From the NCBI GenBank assembly GCA_028023455.1, contig JAQFVV010007249.1, positions 1-64,000 of the forward strand: a stretch of 64,000 nucleotides of DNA, read 5' to 3'. This DNA comes from Epiperipatus broadwayi. Its lineage: Eukaryota > Onychophora > Udeonychophora > Euonychophora > Peripatidae. The notes under the pieces were generated by a model that was not told the origin of the DNA, searched no databases, and saw nothing but the letters and a program-made list of their open reading frames with translations. Positions 13,561 to 25,279 of the stretch are shown here, piece by piece. Position numbers and translations under genes: made by a program. The first letter of the stretch is position 1, and each line of letters starts with the position of its first letter.

Positions 13561-13974
13561 ATTTTATTAATTTAATTCTAAAAAAAACAATCTTTAGTTT
13601 ACGGTTTTAAATCATTTTAAAATGACACATTATATATAACTTTTTTTTTTTCCACACATACTATTTTTAACCTATTTTTAAAATTTAATAATGCACAAAT
13701 AATGACGAGTTTTTATCTTTAAATTCGTTTGCAATAGCAAACACCCACACCATTACAAACAGATATTAAACATGAATAACAAAAACAATATATATTTTAA
13801 GAGATTACGTTAACTTTTGATCAGAGTTTAAAATGGCAAAGTTTATAAAAGATAAAGTTCAGGTTTGTTCAGGAAAAAAGTTTATAGTTCATTTTTAGAA
13901 ACAAATAAAGTTCGAAGATTTTAAATTTAAGAGTTTATATTTCATATTTCAATTATTTATAAATTATACTTTCC

Positions 13975-14115
13975 TTTGTCCGAGCTTGTTCCTTCATGAC
14001 GAAGATCTATGAAGACTTATGATGATTTCTGAAGACATTTTATGAAGACGGTTCCAGTGGTTCGATCCTGGGATCTGTGGAGATTAAGGCTGCCTTTGGC
14101 CGGCCGAACCGAAGG
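13975..14115 (+). mobile_element. Possible SINE tail with B-box-like GGTTCGATCC
   Basis: GGTTCGATCC at 14059-14068 matches the pol III B-box consensus. The surrounding 140 bp is G+C-rich, with repeated GAAGA words before and a hairpin built on GGCCGGCC after (about 14094-14115). No A box is seen 30-60 bp upstream, so this is either a truncated tRNA-derived element or a chance match in an unknown repeat. Confidence 0.3.
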
Positions 14116-14700
14116 AAGCACAATGAAACAGATTACATTTTTGGTAACAGTGACAATATTTATTTTAATTTTTCAGCAACAATGAAACGAATTCAAAAAT
14201 TCTAATTCTCTAATTAATTATTTCTTTATTTTTTTATAGTCCTCAGGCACCTTATATTTGAATCAGATTCATCAAACATATTCCATATCTCTATTTTATT
14301 TTAATTCAGTTTGAAGTAGTTTTTTTTATGGTAAGTAAATTTTTTCCACTGAGGTCTGTGTCATATCTTTGGAAAACAGTCTTTTGTTTCTTTTTAGACA
14401 CTTATCTATTTCGTAATCATCTTTTAATTGTCATTTTCCCTAAGGATTTTTATTTTTATATTTAAAAATTAAAAAATCTTCGCTGTTATTAAAAAGGTTT
14501 TTATTTTATACTTTATTTAAAGATTAGAATCTTTGTTTCGATTCTATAATTTTTTTAAAGCTTATTTTAATATTTAAATCAAACATTAATAAATTAATTA
14601 TTCGTTATTTGTGCATTTTGAACGTTTGTGCTTTAAATTCAGTATTAGATATTTACAAAAAAGTTAATTATTAAAATGTAAATGTAATGCATATATATAT
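14116..14700. other. AT-rich DNA, no gene seen
   Basis: Poly-T and poly-A tracts dominate. A few CpG sites remain. Nothing was recognised. Confidence 0.5.
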
Positions 14701-14804
14701 ATATATATTCAGTGCTCAGCTTTATATTATGATAGCCAATCTTCATACTTTAATGGACAGGCTTCAAACTATTACAACTCACAACTGTTCAACCTTCCAT
14801 GTCA

Positions 14805-14848
14805 TTGAAAATCTGATGATGGAACATTCAAAACCCTTGTTAGTTTTG
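14805..14848 (+). ncRNA. Hammerhead-ribozyme-like relic
   Basis: CTGATGA at 14813-14819 is followed by a hairpin (TGGA, loop ACA, TTCA), then AAAAC (GAAAC with one change), then CCTT and GTT. This gives a 2-bp stem III (AC/GT) with a 4-base loop and a GUU cleavage triplet at 14839-14841. Bases 5' of the CTGATGA box (TTGAAAAT) pair with bases after the triplet (AGTTTTG) with one mismatch and two wobbles, forming stem I. The G12-equivalent is A, so the present copy is probably inactive. TTCAAAAC could be a CpG-decay product of TTCCGAAAC. The identification rests on hand folding. Confidence 0.4.
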
Positions 14849-15271
14849 TAAATGCATAGCAAAGGCATACAAAAACAAAAAAAAAGGAAAGAAGACAAGA
14901 AACTATCTATTTATAATGGACAAAAGAAAAGACAGATTCATATACATCTTCACATGGAGGGTATGCCTGACCTGTTTTTAATTTTAAATTTTATTAAAAC
15001 AGTAGTTATAATTTCCTAGATGTAGAAGTGAAACAAAAATGGTATCTTAGGACCAAAGGGTAAACATAAAAAGTAGTAACTCTAATTGAAGGAAGAGCTT
15101 CCATTTTATGCTATCAGTGAAAGTAGAAATAAGAAAGTATGTGATTTACTAAATTGATTCAATAATATTTCCTTTTCTTAAAAACATTTAACTGTTAATA
15201 ATAACAGTCAGGTTAATATGGAACACAATGTTTCAAATGATATTCTATTATCTTCTTTAGGGATTTTAATC

Positions 15272-16553
15272 TATTAAGGCTTCCGGTGTTTCCCAACCTG
15301 TGGTATGCATACCAATGGTGGTACGCGAGTTGCTGGTTGGTGGTACACGAAAAATAATCAATAATGGTGGACATAAAAAAAAAATTAAATCATAAAAATA
15401 TAGAAACGTTTTTCCCTATAATTCATAAAAATTATTTTAATTAATAATATTATACAGTAAAGTTGTTAATATGTACAGTCGATAACGATCTTTAATGTTA
15501 TTGATAAAATTGAAAGTATGATTAAGAAATTAGATTTTTGGAAACATTAATATATATATATATAAGTATCGAAAACAATCAACTGGAAGTAGTCGAATCT
15601 CTATATATTTTTTTTGTTTGAAAATAAGGTTAGTCTGTCTCAAGATATACAAGAAAATATAATAGCACATTTAACAGGATTAAAATTGTCTTTCATGGAA
15701 TATTTTCCAAAACCCGAAAACACAAATGATAATTGGATTTCAAACCCCTTCTGTGCAGAAAATTTAGAAAAAGCTACATAATTATCAATAAAGGATAAAG
15801 AAAATTTAATAGAATTATCATGTGACAGAACTTTACAAGTAAAATTCAAATGACACAATCTAATTAATTTTTGGTTAAACAATAAAGAATATGAACAACT
15901 TTCTGAGAAAGCTCTTAAATTATTATTACCGTTTACTAGAACAGAATTAATAGGAAGAGCTTTTTCTTCATTTAGTATTTAATCATCAAAATTTTAATCC
16001 TATTAACTTCATGCTGGACAGTATAAAGAAAACAAGAACAAGAGATAGCCTGATAACCTCTGAGGTTATTTTTACCATGACTTGGCACATGCTGGATTTA
16101 TCCTCTTCATGGCCCAACCAATAGCAAGATGCTCTGAAAAAGAGAAAACAGACTCAAATTTGGGAAAACCAAATGAAGGAATGAGAAAACACTTTGAACA
16201 AAACATGTACCAAATAACCTTTAATGTAATAATGTAATATTTAATAAATTATTTTGGAAAAAATATGAAACTTTGAACAAACACTTACATATAAATATGT
16301 TACAGTGAGTTTATAATTTCAGTGAGTTTATAATCTGGCATGACATTTAGACTTGTTTCAATGTAATTTGTCTCATTATGAGATGTGAATACATACATGG
16401 TCATCCTATAATATTTATAATGCAAATAAAATAACACATTCACAATAACAAATTTCACGAAATACAATCATTTTTACGAAGTGGTACAATTTAGCGTGAT
16501 GTACTACCAAGTGGTATGCAAGCCAAAAAAGGTTGGGAAACACTGTATTAAGC
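15272..16553. mobile_element. hAT-superfamily DNA transposon, internally decayed
   Basis: The right end is GGTTGGGAAACACTG (16531-16545). The left end carries the complement with one change, CGGTGTTTCCCAACC (15284-15298). Subterminal sequences rich in GTGGTAC and GCATACCA also mirror each other. TATTAAGG (15272-15279) and TATTAAGC (16546-16553) flank the element as an 8-bp target-site duplication with one mismatch, the hAT hallmark. Four bases between the left duplication and the recognisable left end look like a small later insertion. The interior holds a broken transposase C-terminus. At about 1.27 kb it is far shorter than an autonomous copy. Confidence 0.85.
15620..15982 (+). pseudogene. 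hAT transposase C-terminal fragment (ZBED5/SCAND3-like)
   Basis: One frame runs 120 codons with only two internal stops (TAA near 15776 and TGA near 15851). It reads through segments characteristic of the C-terminal part of ZBED5/SCAND3-type hAT transposases: HLTGLKLSFMEYFPKPENTN, then NWISNPFC, then a region ending LLLPFTRTELIGRAFSS, which corresponds to the family's LLPF.TTYLCE.GFS dimerisation motif. The catalytic core and BED finger are missing. It lies between the two terminal repeats of the surrounding element in the plus orientation. The long minus-strand frame over 15640-15882 is its shadow. It is clearly non-functional. Confidence 0.8.
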
Positions 16554-16950
16554 TATTCTGTCAAAGTCTAATTGATTAAAATATCATTCTAAAACCATTA
16601 TTTATAAATATAAAAATCATAGGTTTAATTTGTATGGCAAATTTCAATTACCAAACCACCAACATCTGAAAAAAAGGAGAGAATAAATCAATTTGAAATG
16701 TGTTCCATTCTATTTCATGTCATGTTTACTGACAGTGGAATGTACTTTGAAAAGTATAAATAAAGATTGAATTTTTTAAAAAAAGTTTAACTGTTCAGTT
16801 AGTTGATAGAGAGAGTCCAACATATAACTACAAATATAATGCCATAATCACAAAATTTTAAATATCTTACTCATGCTACAAGTTTAACACTGTCTTTAGT
16901 AAAGCTGAAATATCAGTTTAATCAATACTATCGTAACATCTGTGCAACTA

Positions 16951-17132
16951 ACATTTTGACAAGATTTAATTGTGTTAAATAAATAAACTTATTCATTCTG
17001 AAAAAATATTTTTCACTTGTTGTTATATACTTTATTTGTTTGCATTTTTTTTTGTAAGAGTTTTTTTTTTGTCTAATATTATAAATTGAGTATAATAAAA
17101 GTTCTGTCAATAATACAATACTTACTTCCAGG
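16951..17132 (+). repeat. Dispersed direct repeat, copy 1
   Basis: This roughly 180-bp segment is homologous to 18957-19135. Shared words include GACAAGATTT, TTCACTTGTTGTTATAT and AGTTCTGTCA. Copy 2 lies in the same orientation 2 kb to the right, and the palindromic 335-bp array and long AT run sit between them. Confidence 0.7.
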
Positions 17133-17610
17133 CACAAGTTCGAACATACAAAGAAAAGAATAAATTAATAAAGAACAGATTACTGCTATTAATAAAAAAT
17201 TTAAATAAAAACAAGAAAAATCATGTATTGCTTTGTTTTGACATTTACCATTATTTTTCTAAAAGATCAAAACATTCAACAATTAGTTTATAAATGCCAT
17301 CATAAAAAATTATATTTTCTGACTTAAAATTAGATATATGTTTTTATTTATGCAGGTTATTTTAGATTCAAAACATAAGAGTATTTACATTCATATCGGC
17401 CTTTCAAGCTAATTGTGCAAATGCTTTGCGAGTGTTAAATAATAAATGAATACCCTCTGACCAATACAAGATATAGAATTTATGCAGGAATAAAAAGAAT
17501 CCTCTTATTCCTATGACTCAAATATTTATATATGAGCAAATCTGAAGTACTGGCATAGAAGGCGTGATGATAGAACGGTCACTTTAAATTACTATAAACA
17601 ATGTCTGAAT

Positions 17611-17654
17611 GAATGACACTGATGAAATTTTCTAGAATTTACTAAACATCATTC
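17611..17654 (+). ncRNA. Hammerhead-like core in 335-bp unit, forward copy
   Basis: CTGATGA (17619-17625) is followed by AATT-hairpin sequence (AATTTTCTAGAATTT), then TAAAC and ATC. GAATGA before the box pairs with TCATTC after it. The inverted copy has GTC where this one has ATC, which fits CpG decay of AAACGTC. The GAAAC box is altered to TAAAC, so activity is not expected. Confidence 0.3.
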
Positions 17655-17935
17655 CAACTGAAACTTAATCATATATATAAATAAGCATTTATTTTTATAG
17701 CATCTGTATATAATTGTAATTACATTCATATCGGCCTTTCAAGCCAATTGTGCAAATGCTTTGCGAGTATTAAATAATAAATGAATACCCTCTGACCAAT
17801 ACAAGATATAGAATTTATGCAGGAATAAAAAGAATCCTCTTATTCCTACAACTCAAGGCCGATATGAATGTAATTACAATTATATACAGACACTATAAAA
17901 ATAAATGCTTATTTATATATATGATTAAGTTTCAG

Positions 17936-17990
17936 TTGGAATGACGTTTAGTAAATTCTAGAAAATTTCATCAGCATCATTCATTCAGAC
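17936..17990 (-). ncRNA. Hammerhead-like core in 335-bp unit, inverted copy
   Basis: On the minus strand CTGATGA (17974-17968) precedes an AATT-stem hairpin, then AAAC and GTC (17945-17943). Between AAAC and GTC there is no loop, giving the minimal self-complementary ACGT stem III known from dimer-acting hammerheads. This is the better preserved of the two copies. Confidence 0.3.
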
Positions 17991-18318
17991 ATTGTATATA
18001 GTAATTTAAAGTGACTGTTCTATCATCACGCCTTCTGTGCCAGTACTTCAGATTTGCTCATATATAAATATTTGAGTCGTAGGAATAAGATGATTCTTTT
18101 TATTCCTGCATAAATTCTATATCTTGTATTGGTCAGAGGGTATTCATTTATTATTTAACACTCACAAAGCGTTTGCACAATTGGCTTGAAAGGCCGATAT
18201 GAATGTAATTACAATTATATACAGACGCTATAAAAATAAATGCTTATTAGGGTATTTAAAAATTTCAAGTTTTTAGTTTAAAAGTATAATGATCTCTAAT
18301 ACTAGCTGGTTTCTAGTT

Positions 18319-18437
<119 letters not shown>

Positions 18438-18956
18438 CTACTGCACATTACTGATCAAGCGTTATAACTAAAAAATAGTTTGGAAATTTAGCTGAAACTA
18501 ACCTTTGGTATCATTTGATTATTTATTCTTATATAAATGATTCTAAGATAAAGTATAAAAGAGTCATAGAAGCATTTTATTGACTGAATTTGTGAAACCT
18601 TTAAATTTTAGATTCAAAACTATTTTTAGAAAAATATTAATCTATAAGGCTCTGTCATCTAAGCTTAATTTTGCTTTTATTGTTCCAATCTATTATAATT
18701 AAAGACTTTAATGAATAAGTGGATATAGGTGTTAAAAAATGAATAATAAAGAAGTATAGTTTTAGAGAATCAACAGACACTATAAACATGACTTTGTAAT
18801 CAAAAAATATATAAAAAAATTATCATGAGCAATAACATGATTTAAATATTTTACTTTTTAGATTTGATCATCTTAGTAAATTGAAAATATTTGTGAGAAT
18901 GTTTAAACATTGATTGTTACCTATAAAGATATAAGATCATAAGATCAGTAAAAGTA

Positions 18957-19135
18957 ACATTTTTGACAAGATTTTGATTGTGTTAAATAAATCATTTTAA
19001 TTTATTCCCTAAAAATGTTTTCACTTGTTGTTATATTTATTTGCTGAAATTTAACTTGTGATTTTGTACTTTATGCATTTGTATTTTTTTTCAACGTCAT
19101 AAAAAGTTCTGTCAGTATATCAATATTAACTTCCA
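18957..19135 (+). repeat. Dispersed direct repeat, copy 2
   Basis: Homologous to 16951-17132 in the same orientation, with several indels in the T-rich middle. The degree of divergence suggests an old duplication or two insertions of one family. Confidence 0.7.
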
Positions 19136-22062
19136 TGAATAATTAGTGTATAGAGTTATGTTCTATATTCAACTTTTCCCAATTGAAACAATTTGTTATA
19201 AGCTTCACAAAGTTCTTGTAGAGATGCAATGTAAGAATGATTAAATTCAAAACCGTAATCCTTATTTTCTGGAAGCAATATGAAGGTAACTGCAATATTT
19301 TTTTCCAAAAATTATAATGTTTCTAATGTTTTTAATGCAGTTCTATAAAGAATTTTACTATAAAAAATTTTAGTAATGAAAGATAAAAATATTCAATGCT
19401 TTAATGCTTATAATGGAAAAAAATAAACAATTATGTTGACATTACTGTTTTCAAAATAAAAAGACATGTTTGGAATTTAAGATGAAGAATATATTACAAT
19501 AGGATGTGGAATTTAACATGTTAAAATGATTTATTTATTAATTAAATATATTAACTAAAAATTAAATATTAGGCAACATAAAATTAAAAATTCATTACTA
19601 ATGGTTTCGCTGCTAAAGTTGACTTTTTTTGACAGCTGATATATGGTAGTTATTGAGAAAATATGTTATATAAAATAAAAATTAGTATCTTCTACTGATA
19701 AAACTTAAAGCACTGGAGAATATTTAAGGATATTCTGTAACATTGTAAAAATATGATTGTAAAATTATAAGATCAATTAAAATTGTATTGATTTTTCTGG
19801 ATGTGACGATGTATATTTTACAATTATAAGACCATATCTTATATTGATTACAGATATGAATCACTTTAAAAGTAAGATACTTTCTAAATAGTATTTTATT
19901 GATGAACTTGAGTAGTATTATTGTTGTCAGCAGGTCTCATTTATTTTATAAAGACTATTACAACATTGTAAAGAGCCACAATACTTTCACTATCATGTGC
20001 AGGATATGGCTAAAGATCAGTTATATAGAAAGAATAAAATTAAATAATGTTGTTAATTGTCTTTTAAAAAAATATTTGCCACAGAAGATGTTAAAAGAAT
20101 ATTATACTATATATCAGAAATTAAAGAACTAATGTATGTGACATATGAAAATAATTGTAGTTCTATTTATAGTCATTGCAAAACTTATTTTTCTTTTTTA
20201 AACCTTTCTTGATAGTGTCTCTCTTTGCGTGATACTGAATAGATCAAACTGGTTTAAGAGAAATTGCTAATTATAATATGTATAGTCAATTTTAATTGTA
20301 TAGAGAGATATAACAATTCTTTGACATAAATTGTTAATTAAATTCAATGAAAATAATGCTAATAATACATTACCAGTAAACTATACTACATTTTAAAAAT
20401 ATGTTTGAGGTAGGGCACATATTTTATCCCAATCATGTCTAACAATTGTAAACAGTCAGATTTAAAGAAAAATTCTAATAATTAATTTATTGGTGTTAGA
20501 TTATTTTTTGATATATATGTGTTAAGTTTTATGTCACAAAAATTTGATTATCAGCACATATAATAAACAGTATTTTAAAGCAAATCAAGTCGGGAATGAG
20601 AACTTTTTAATCACTATTAAATAGAATAAATGATGCAGAAGAGACAAAAGTTATGAAAACTGCATTGTAAACTTCAAAAGAATATTTTGTCATACAACAT
20701 TAAAAAAATTATAATATTTAAAGAGTTACAATAGAAACATTTTGGGCATTAAAGTGAATGAGATGAAGAGATATGTATAAGAGTGTATCTAATACATTTA
20801 AAAAACTAATCAATACAAACATCACTGATCTAGTCAGTAAGCTAATAGATAAAAAATGCTAACATTGTCTGAATTGTTTCTTGTTTTGAATAGACCTTCA
20901 TAATATGTCCTAATTTATATAGTTATGATATTTATATAAAATTACTTAATATAATTAATTATCTTCTTTCTGGAAGAAGTCACATATAGAATTAATTTAT
21001 ATGATTTCTATCCAATAGTTTAGAAATTATAGAACTGGTAAACAGTACAGGTTTAATTTCAATAAAAGTTCAAAGTACTTTGGTCTTAAAACCAATTTTT
21101 AAACCTATACAATAAACTTTTTGGAAGTAGTTGGATTTGCATCTTCTTGTGGGTGTATAATTATTTGCTTAGAAAGTAATTTTCTTTGTAGGTCACTATA
21201 CATAGAAACAGTCAAAAAATCTAAATAGTGGATGTATGAGTCAAAATAGGTTTATAGGGTTTTGTGTCATAAATATTTTAACTGAATATAAAGTAACTAC
21301 ATATAATTAATATAAGTCAGTTTCTTATGATTAAAAATTGAGATTACACATATTTTTCTTCTATTATAACAATTTTTTACAAAATGTATCAATTTTTACT
21401 TTAAAAGTTTTGAAAAATCAACTATAAGCAATTTTAGTTTGGACAATAATTTTTTCATGCAATAAATATCTGTAATTCAATTTTATGTTTTGTATTATAA
21501 GGACAAAGAAATAATAGAAAATCTGATTGGCCAATAAATTTTATATGATTAAGTGTTTTTTATACATGATAATTAAGCACTAATTTTGACTTTGTTTATT
21601 CTAAATTGTGTAAAGATTTAAAAATTATGGAAAATAAAACATAACACTGATAAATGTTTTTTTTTGTTTGTTAGATCTAAGAATATTACTCGAATATCCA
21701 TGTAGGTTGTGATTTTAATTGACACATTCAGTATAGAGACAAAAAATACCCAATGATTTATTTATTAAATTATTTTTAGTAGATGATTTAGATAAAAAAT
21801 GAATAAAAAATATTCTCAGTTCAGATTCTTGAATATTGAATTACATATCTAAAAATAGGAAATGATATATCCACTTAGAAAAAAATGTAAAAATGTAAAA
21901 ACAAATGAGTTCAAAAATAAAAAAACAAGTGAATCTGGGGATCTTTATTTTTAAATATAATTCAAGAGAGGCACATATACAAAGTCTGGCTGAAACTCAA
22001 GTTGATTACCACAGTAGCATATAATTTGTGATGTCAGATATGGTTTAGAATTATTTCAAGCA
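19136..22062. other. AT-rich DNA, no gene seen
   Basis: No transposon ends, no promoter pair and no protein motif were recognised. Frames are short and of random composition. Confidence 0.6.
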
Positions 22063-22813
22063 TACACCTGGGTCTCTTTTTGTGTGGATTTTTTAAATGT
22101 GATTTTGAAGTTATGCAATTCATGTTTCTTTTTAATATCTTTTTATGTGGTTTTCTTTTATGTGATAAAGAAGTTCATATTTCACTTAAAACCGGGATTT
22201 CCCTATTTTATATACATGCATTAAATTTTACGTACTTTAAATGCCTGTTGAAAAAAGGTTTGGCAATAAATTTAGCTCAACATAGCAGTCTGAGTATTGT
22301 GAGATTCATAAACAATTAGTAAAATCATCATCTCAAAATGTAATTACTGATTACATTATTGACAGAAAACCATTAACACAGCATGAGACTAAAGTTGGTG
22401 CTAATTGTATTTCCTCTTGTGACAATTCTGATGCCTTACCAGTTCACAAACAAACCCATATTGTCAAATAGTGATGATGATTAAAATATGTATGAAAAAG
22501 GTAAAATAAATTACACATAAAAACATATTGTTTTAAATAAAATTAAATAGTTAATAAAAAAGGTAAAAAAAGTTTGTCTTGTATCAATTTTTTTCAAAAA
22601 CTTGAAACCTTTTATTAGTCATATTTTATTTCCTCATTTTTTTATTGTGAATTTTAAAGTAATTTTACCTTGTTGCTTTGGTTTTATATGATTTTTGAAA
22701 ATTATGAAACCTATCCCACATTTTTCAAGGTAAGTTAAATCTATTTTTGTACAATTTTTTAATGCAGGTTTTGTGTGGAACCTATCTGCCACATAAAAAG
22801 AGACCCAGGTGTA
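22063..22813. mobile_element. 750-bp TIR transposon with TA flanks
   Basis: The left end reads TA then CACCTGGGTCTCTTTTTGTGTGG (split here as CACCTGGGTCTC plus TTTTTGTGTGG). The right end is its complement with one mismatch, at about 22789-22811, followed by TA. The 23-bp terminal inverted repeats and TA on both sides suggest a Tc1/mariner-superfamily or related TA-targeting element. Family assignment is open because the interior lacks a recognisable transposase. A decayed frame of about 70 codons lies inside. Confidence 0.7.
22257..22471 (+). pseudogene. Unidentified decayed coding segment inside the TIR element
   Basis: A frame of about 70 codons with one internal TAG (near 22283) has balanced, protein-like composition unlike the Ile/Lys/Asn/Phe-rich chance frames around it. 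Recognisable stretches are SEYCEIHKQLVKSSSQ, IIDRKPLTQHETK and CDNSDALPVHKQTH. It ends at a TAG at 22469-22471. I do not recognise the family. Its position suggests a transposase or accessory remnant of the element. No DDE triad can be assigned. Confidence 0.4.
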
Positions 22814-25159
22814 TTTATCACTTGTATAATTGATTACATACCTTTGATATATTAAAATAAAAAAATAGTGATAAGATTATGTGATTCTATTTTTGATTTA
22901 ATTGTCCTTAAGTATGATTGCTAATAGAATGAGTCTCAAGTTGTTGAAAGAAAAAAACTATTTTTTTAAAATAAGACTATCACTATTGAGTATTAAAATG
23001 AAAGATAAATGTAGCCGAAAGACCTGGATATCTTGCATTATGAGTATATGCTGCTGTTTAATATAAGAGATTAAAATATAATCTTGGTTTTGTGATTATA
23101 ATAATAAATTTAATGTATGGATGGAAATTTTACCATTATAATGACCTTGATAGTTGGAGGACATGAGAAGTTTTAAGAGATTTCATACTTTTATAAAAAT
23201 TAAACTAATAGTAAATATATGTTGGTTACATTGTATTTGTTTATTTCTTAAAAATTTATTTAGAGTAAAAAAAAAATATTGATCAAATAGATACATTGTC
23301 ATAAGCATTCAGACAGTAACTGGAAACAAATGTTTTTATTCTCACTACTTTTATGTTTTCCAGTGAAAATTTTAATAATCAATAGTGCATAATAAATCTC
23401 TATTAAATCCTGTCATATCCAAATATTCCCAAATAAGTTACAAGATTTTGGTTAAAACCATACGATAAAAATTATTAAAAAATAACAACTGACATTTACT
23501 GAGTTTTAAAGCTTACACTAGATGGCATAAAAGTAGTGAGAATATAATTTGTGAATAAGTAGCAATGTATAAGCAAAAGTCACATGATATCTTATTGGTC
23601 ATACGATGTTTTGTAACAATTTATATTATATTTTTTTGTTTCCCAAAATTGCCAGCATCCAATGTAGCATTTTAATTTATGTCTTAAGAAACATATTGTT
23701 TTTAAATGTTTGACTTTATTAAAAACTGTAATATGATATTTTTTCCTACATTCTAATAATCAAAATATAATCTGGGTAAGGCAATAGACATGAAAAAAAA
23801 AAAGGGATCAGACTCTTGTTACTATTTCCAAGTTAGTCAATTTTTTTTTCTAATTAAAAGACAATTATATGTCTTAAACCAGTTTAATAACACTTTTCAC
23901 TCTAACTCTGTTATTGAAGGTATGACTTGAAATTTTAGGTACTTTAAAATTTGGATTCTAAGCTACATTATATCTATACATTTATATACAAATGACATTT
24001 GGCTTAAAACTGTGTTTTAGTAATCTAATTGCAAAATGTTATATATTTTGTCATATATGTGGAAATACTAATACAAAACATTACGTGTCTGTTGGTTTGA
24101 TAATATTTCTTTCACCATTCTGTAAAACAAAACTTACTAAAAAATCAATAGACTGTCAATGTTATTACTTGTGTCTAATATATATATTATTACTTGTGTC
24201 TAATATATATATATATTGTACCCTTTTGTTTAGGTAAGGATGAATTGTTTAGATCAATTTACTAAAAAATTTTAAATTTCAAAACTAATTAAGGGTATGA
24301 TGTATATAATGTGTTGAGGAACTTTTAAAAATCTAGTTAGAGCAAATAAAAATAATTACTGTATAATATTATGTTAATATTTAAAAAAAACAGTTAACTT
24401 AAGATAAATTGTAATATTGTATGGTTGGGAAAACTGACCATAATAAATAGTGCATTAATAATTCTTGTAAATAAATGATTAAAGTAAATTTTAAAAGTAA
24501 TAATTTAAAGTTAAATAAATAGACTATTTAATAATAATAATTATATTTAATAATTCTACTTAAAAACCATTTAATTAAAAGTGATAATATGGGAGATAAG
24601 TGCATATTTGATTTTATAATATTAAAATAATTATTCTAAATTTTGCTATAATATTATTTTTATGTAATATTTGTAAATTAAATCATAATCATTTATTTTA
24701 TTTTCAGTTAAATTATGAGCGTTTCATTTATCTTTGTAGATCACATGATGTGTAAATATTCACACGTGTGCTTGCAGAGTTTTTCTAATAAAGTTAAAAC
24801 TGTTTTAAAATTCTAATATAAGATTTAAAAATGGTATATTTGTCTATCCCAGAATAAAAATAATATTAGCTGTTATAAATATTAAGTTTGGTTTTTTAAA
24901 AATGAATGTAATAAATAAAAGTAGATTTTTATTTTGTTTTAAAATAACTACATTTAAAAGAAGGTTAAAAGTAATAATAAATATTATAATACGATTTTAA
25001 AATTATTTTAAAGTGCTTGATATGTGTAAATAAAATATTAAAATTATCTAAGAATTAAATAATATAATAAATGATAAATATTTAATAAATTATTATTTAT
25101 TTTACTTATAAGGCAGTGTTGTTGGCCAGGGTAGTAATAAATTAAGCATTGTTTAAGTA
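22814..25159. other. AT-rich DNA with a small tandem duplication
   Basis: TTATTACTTGTGTCTAATAT is duplicated in tandem at about 24162-24209. No gene, promoter or other transposon was recognised. Confidence 0.6.
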
Positions 25160-25279
25160 ACCAATCAGGGAAGTAAATTGCTTAGGTATAAAAGAGCTGC
25201 ACAAGTTTTGCAAACTACTACTGCTACTACTACTACTACTGTTATTACTACAATTACAACTTCTATTGATGGAGTAAGT
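25160..25279 (+). promoter_or_regulatory. Candidate pol II promoter and first exon with splice donor
   Basis: ACCAATCA at 25160-25167 matches a CCAAT box. TATAAAAG lies at 25187-25194, 26 bp on. A start site would be expected near 25212-25220. An (ACT)n run (25214-25240) would form the 5' leader, and GGA followed by GTAAGT at 25274 is a strong splice donor. An ATG at 25269 would place only the first codons in exon 1. The set and spacing are better than expected by chance, but no downstream exon was recognised. An LTR or other retroelement promoter is an alternative. Confidence 0.4.

Larger units (their letters stand above)
17386..18250. repeat. Palindromic array of 335-bp units
   Basis: TCATATCGGC occurs at 17391 and 17726, exactly 335 bp apart. 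The complement GCCGATATGA occurs at 17858 and 18193, again 335 bp apart. Reading left to right there is one full forward unit, a partial forward unit of about 132 bp, a junction near 17855, then at least one full unit in reverse orientation. Arms remain about 95 per cent alike by eye. No protein frame is present. The mixture of tandem period and inversion resembles retrozyme or PLE pseudo-LTR multimers, or a satellite seed. Each unit carries a hammerhead-like core. Confidence 0.85.

Noticed and set aside
15640-15882. 80-codon minus-strand frame
   Set aside because: It is the reverse complement of the hAT transposase remnant, which has the recognisable motifs.
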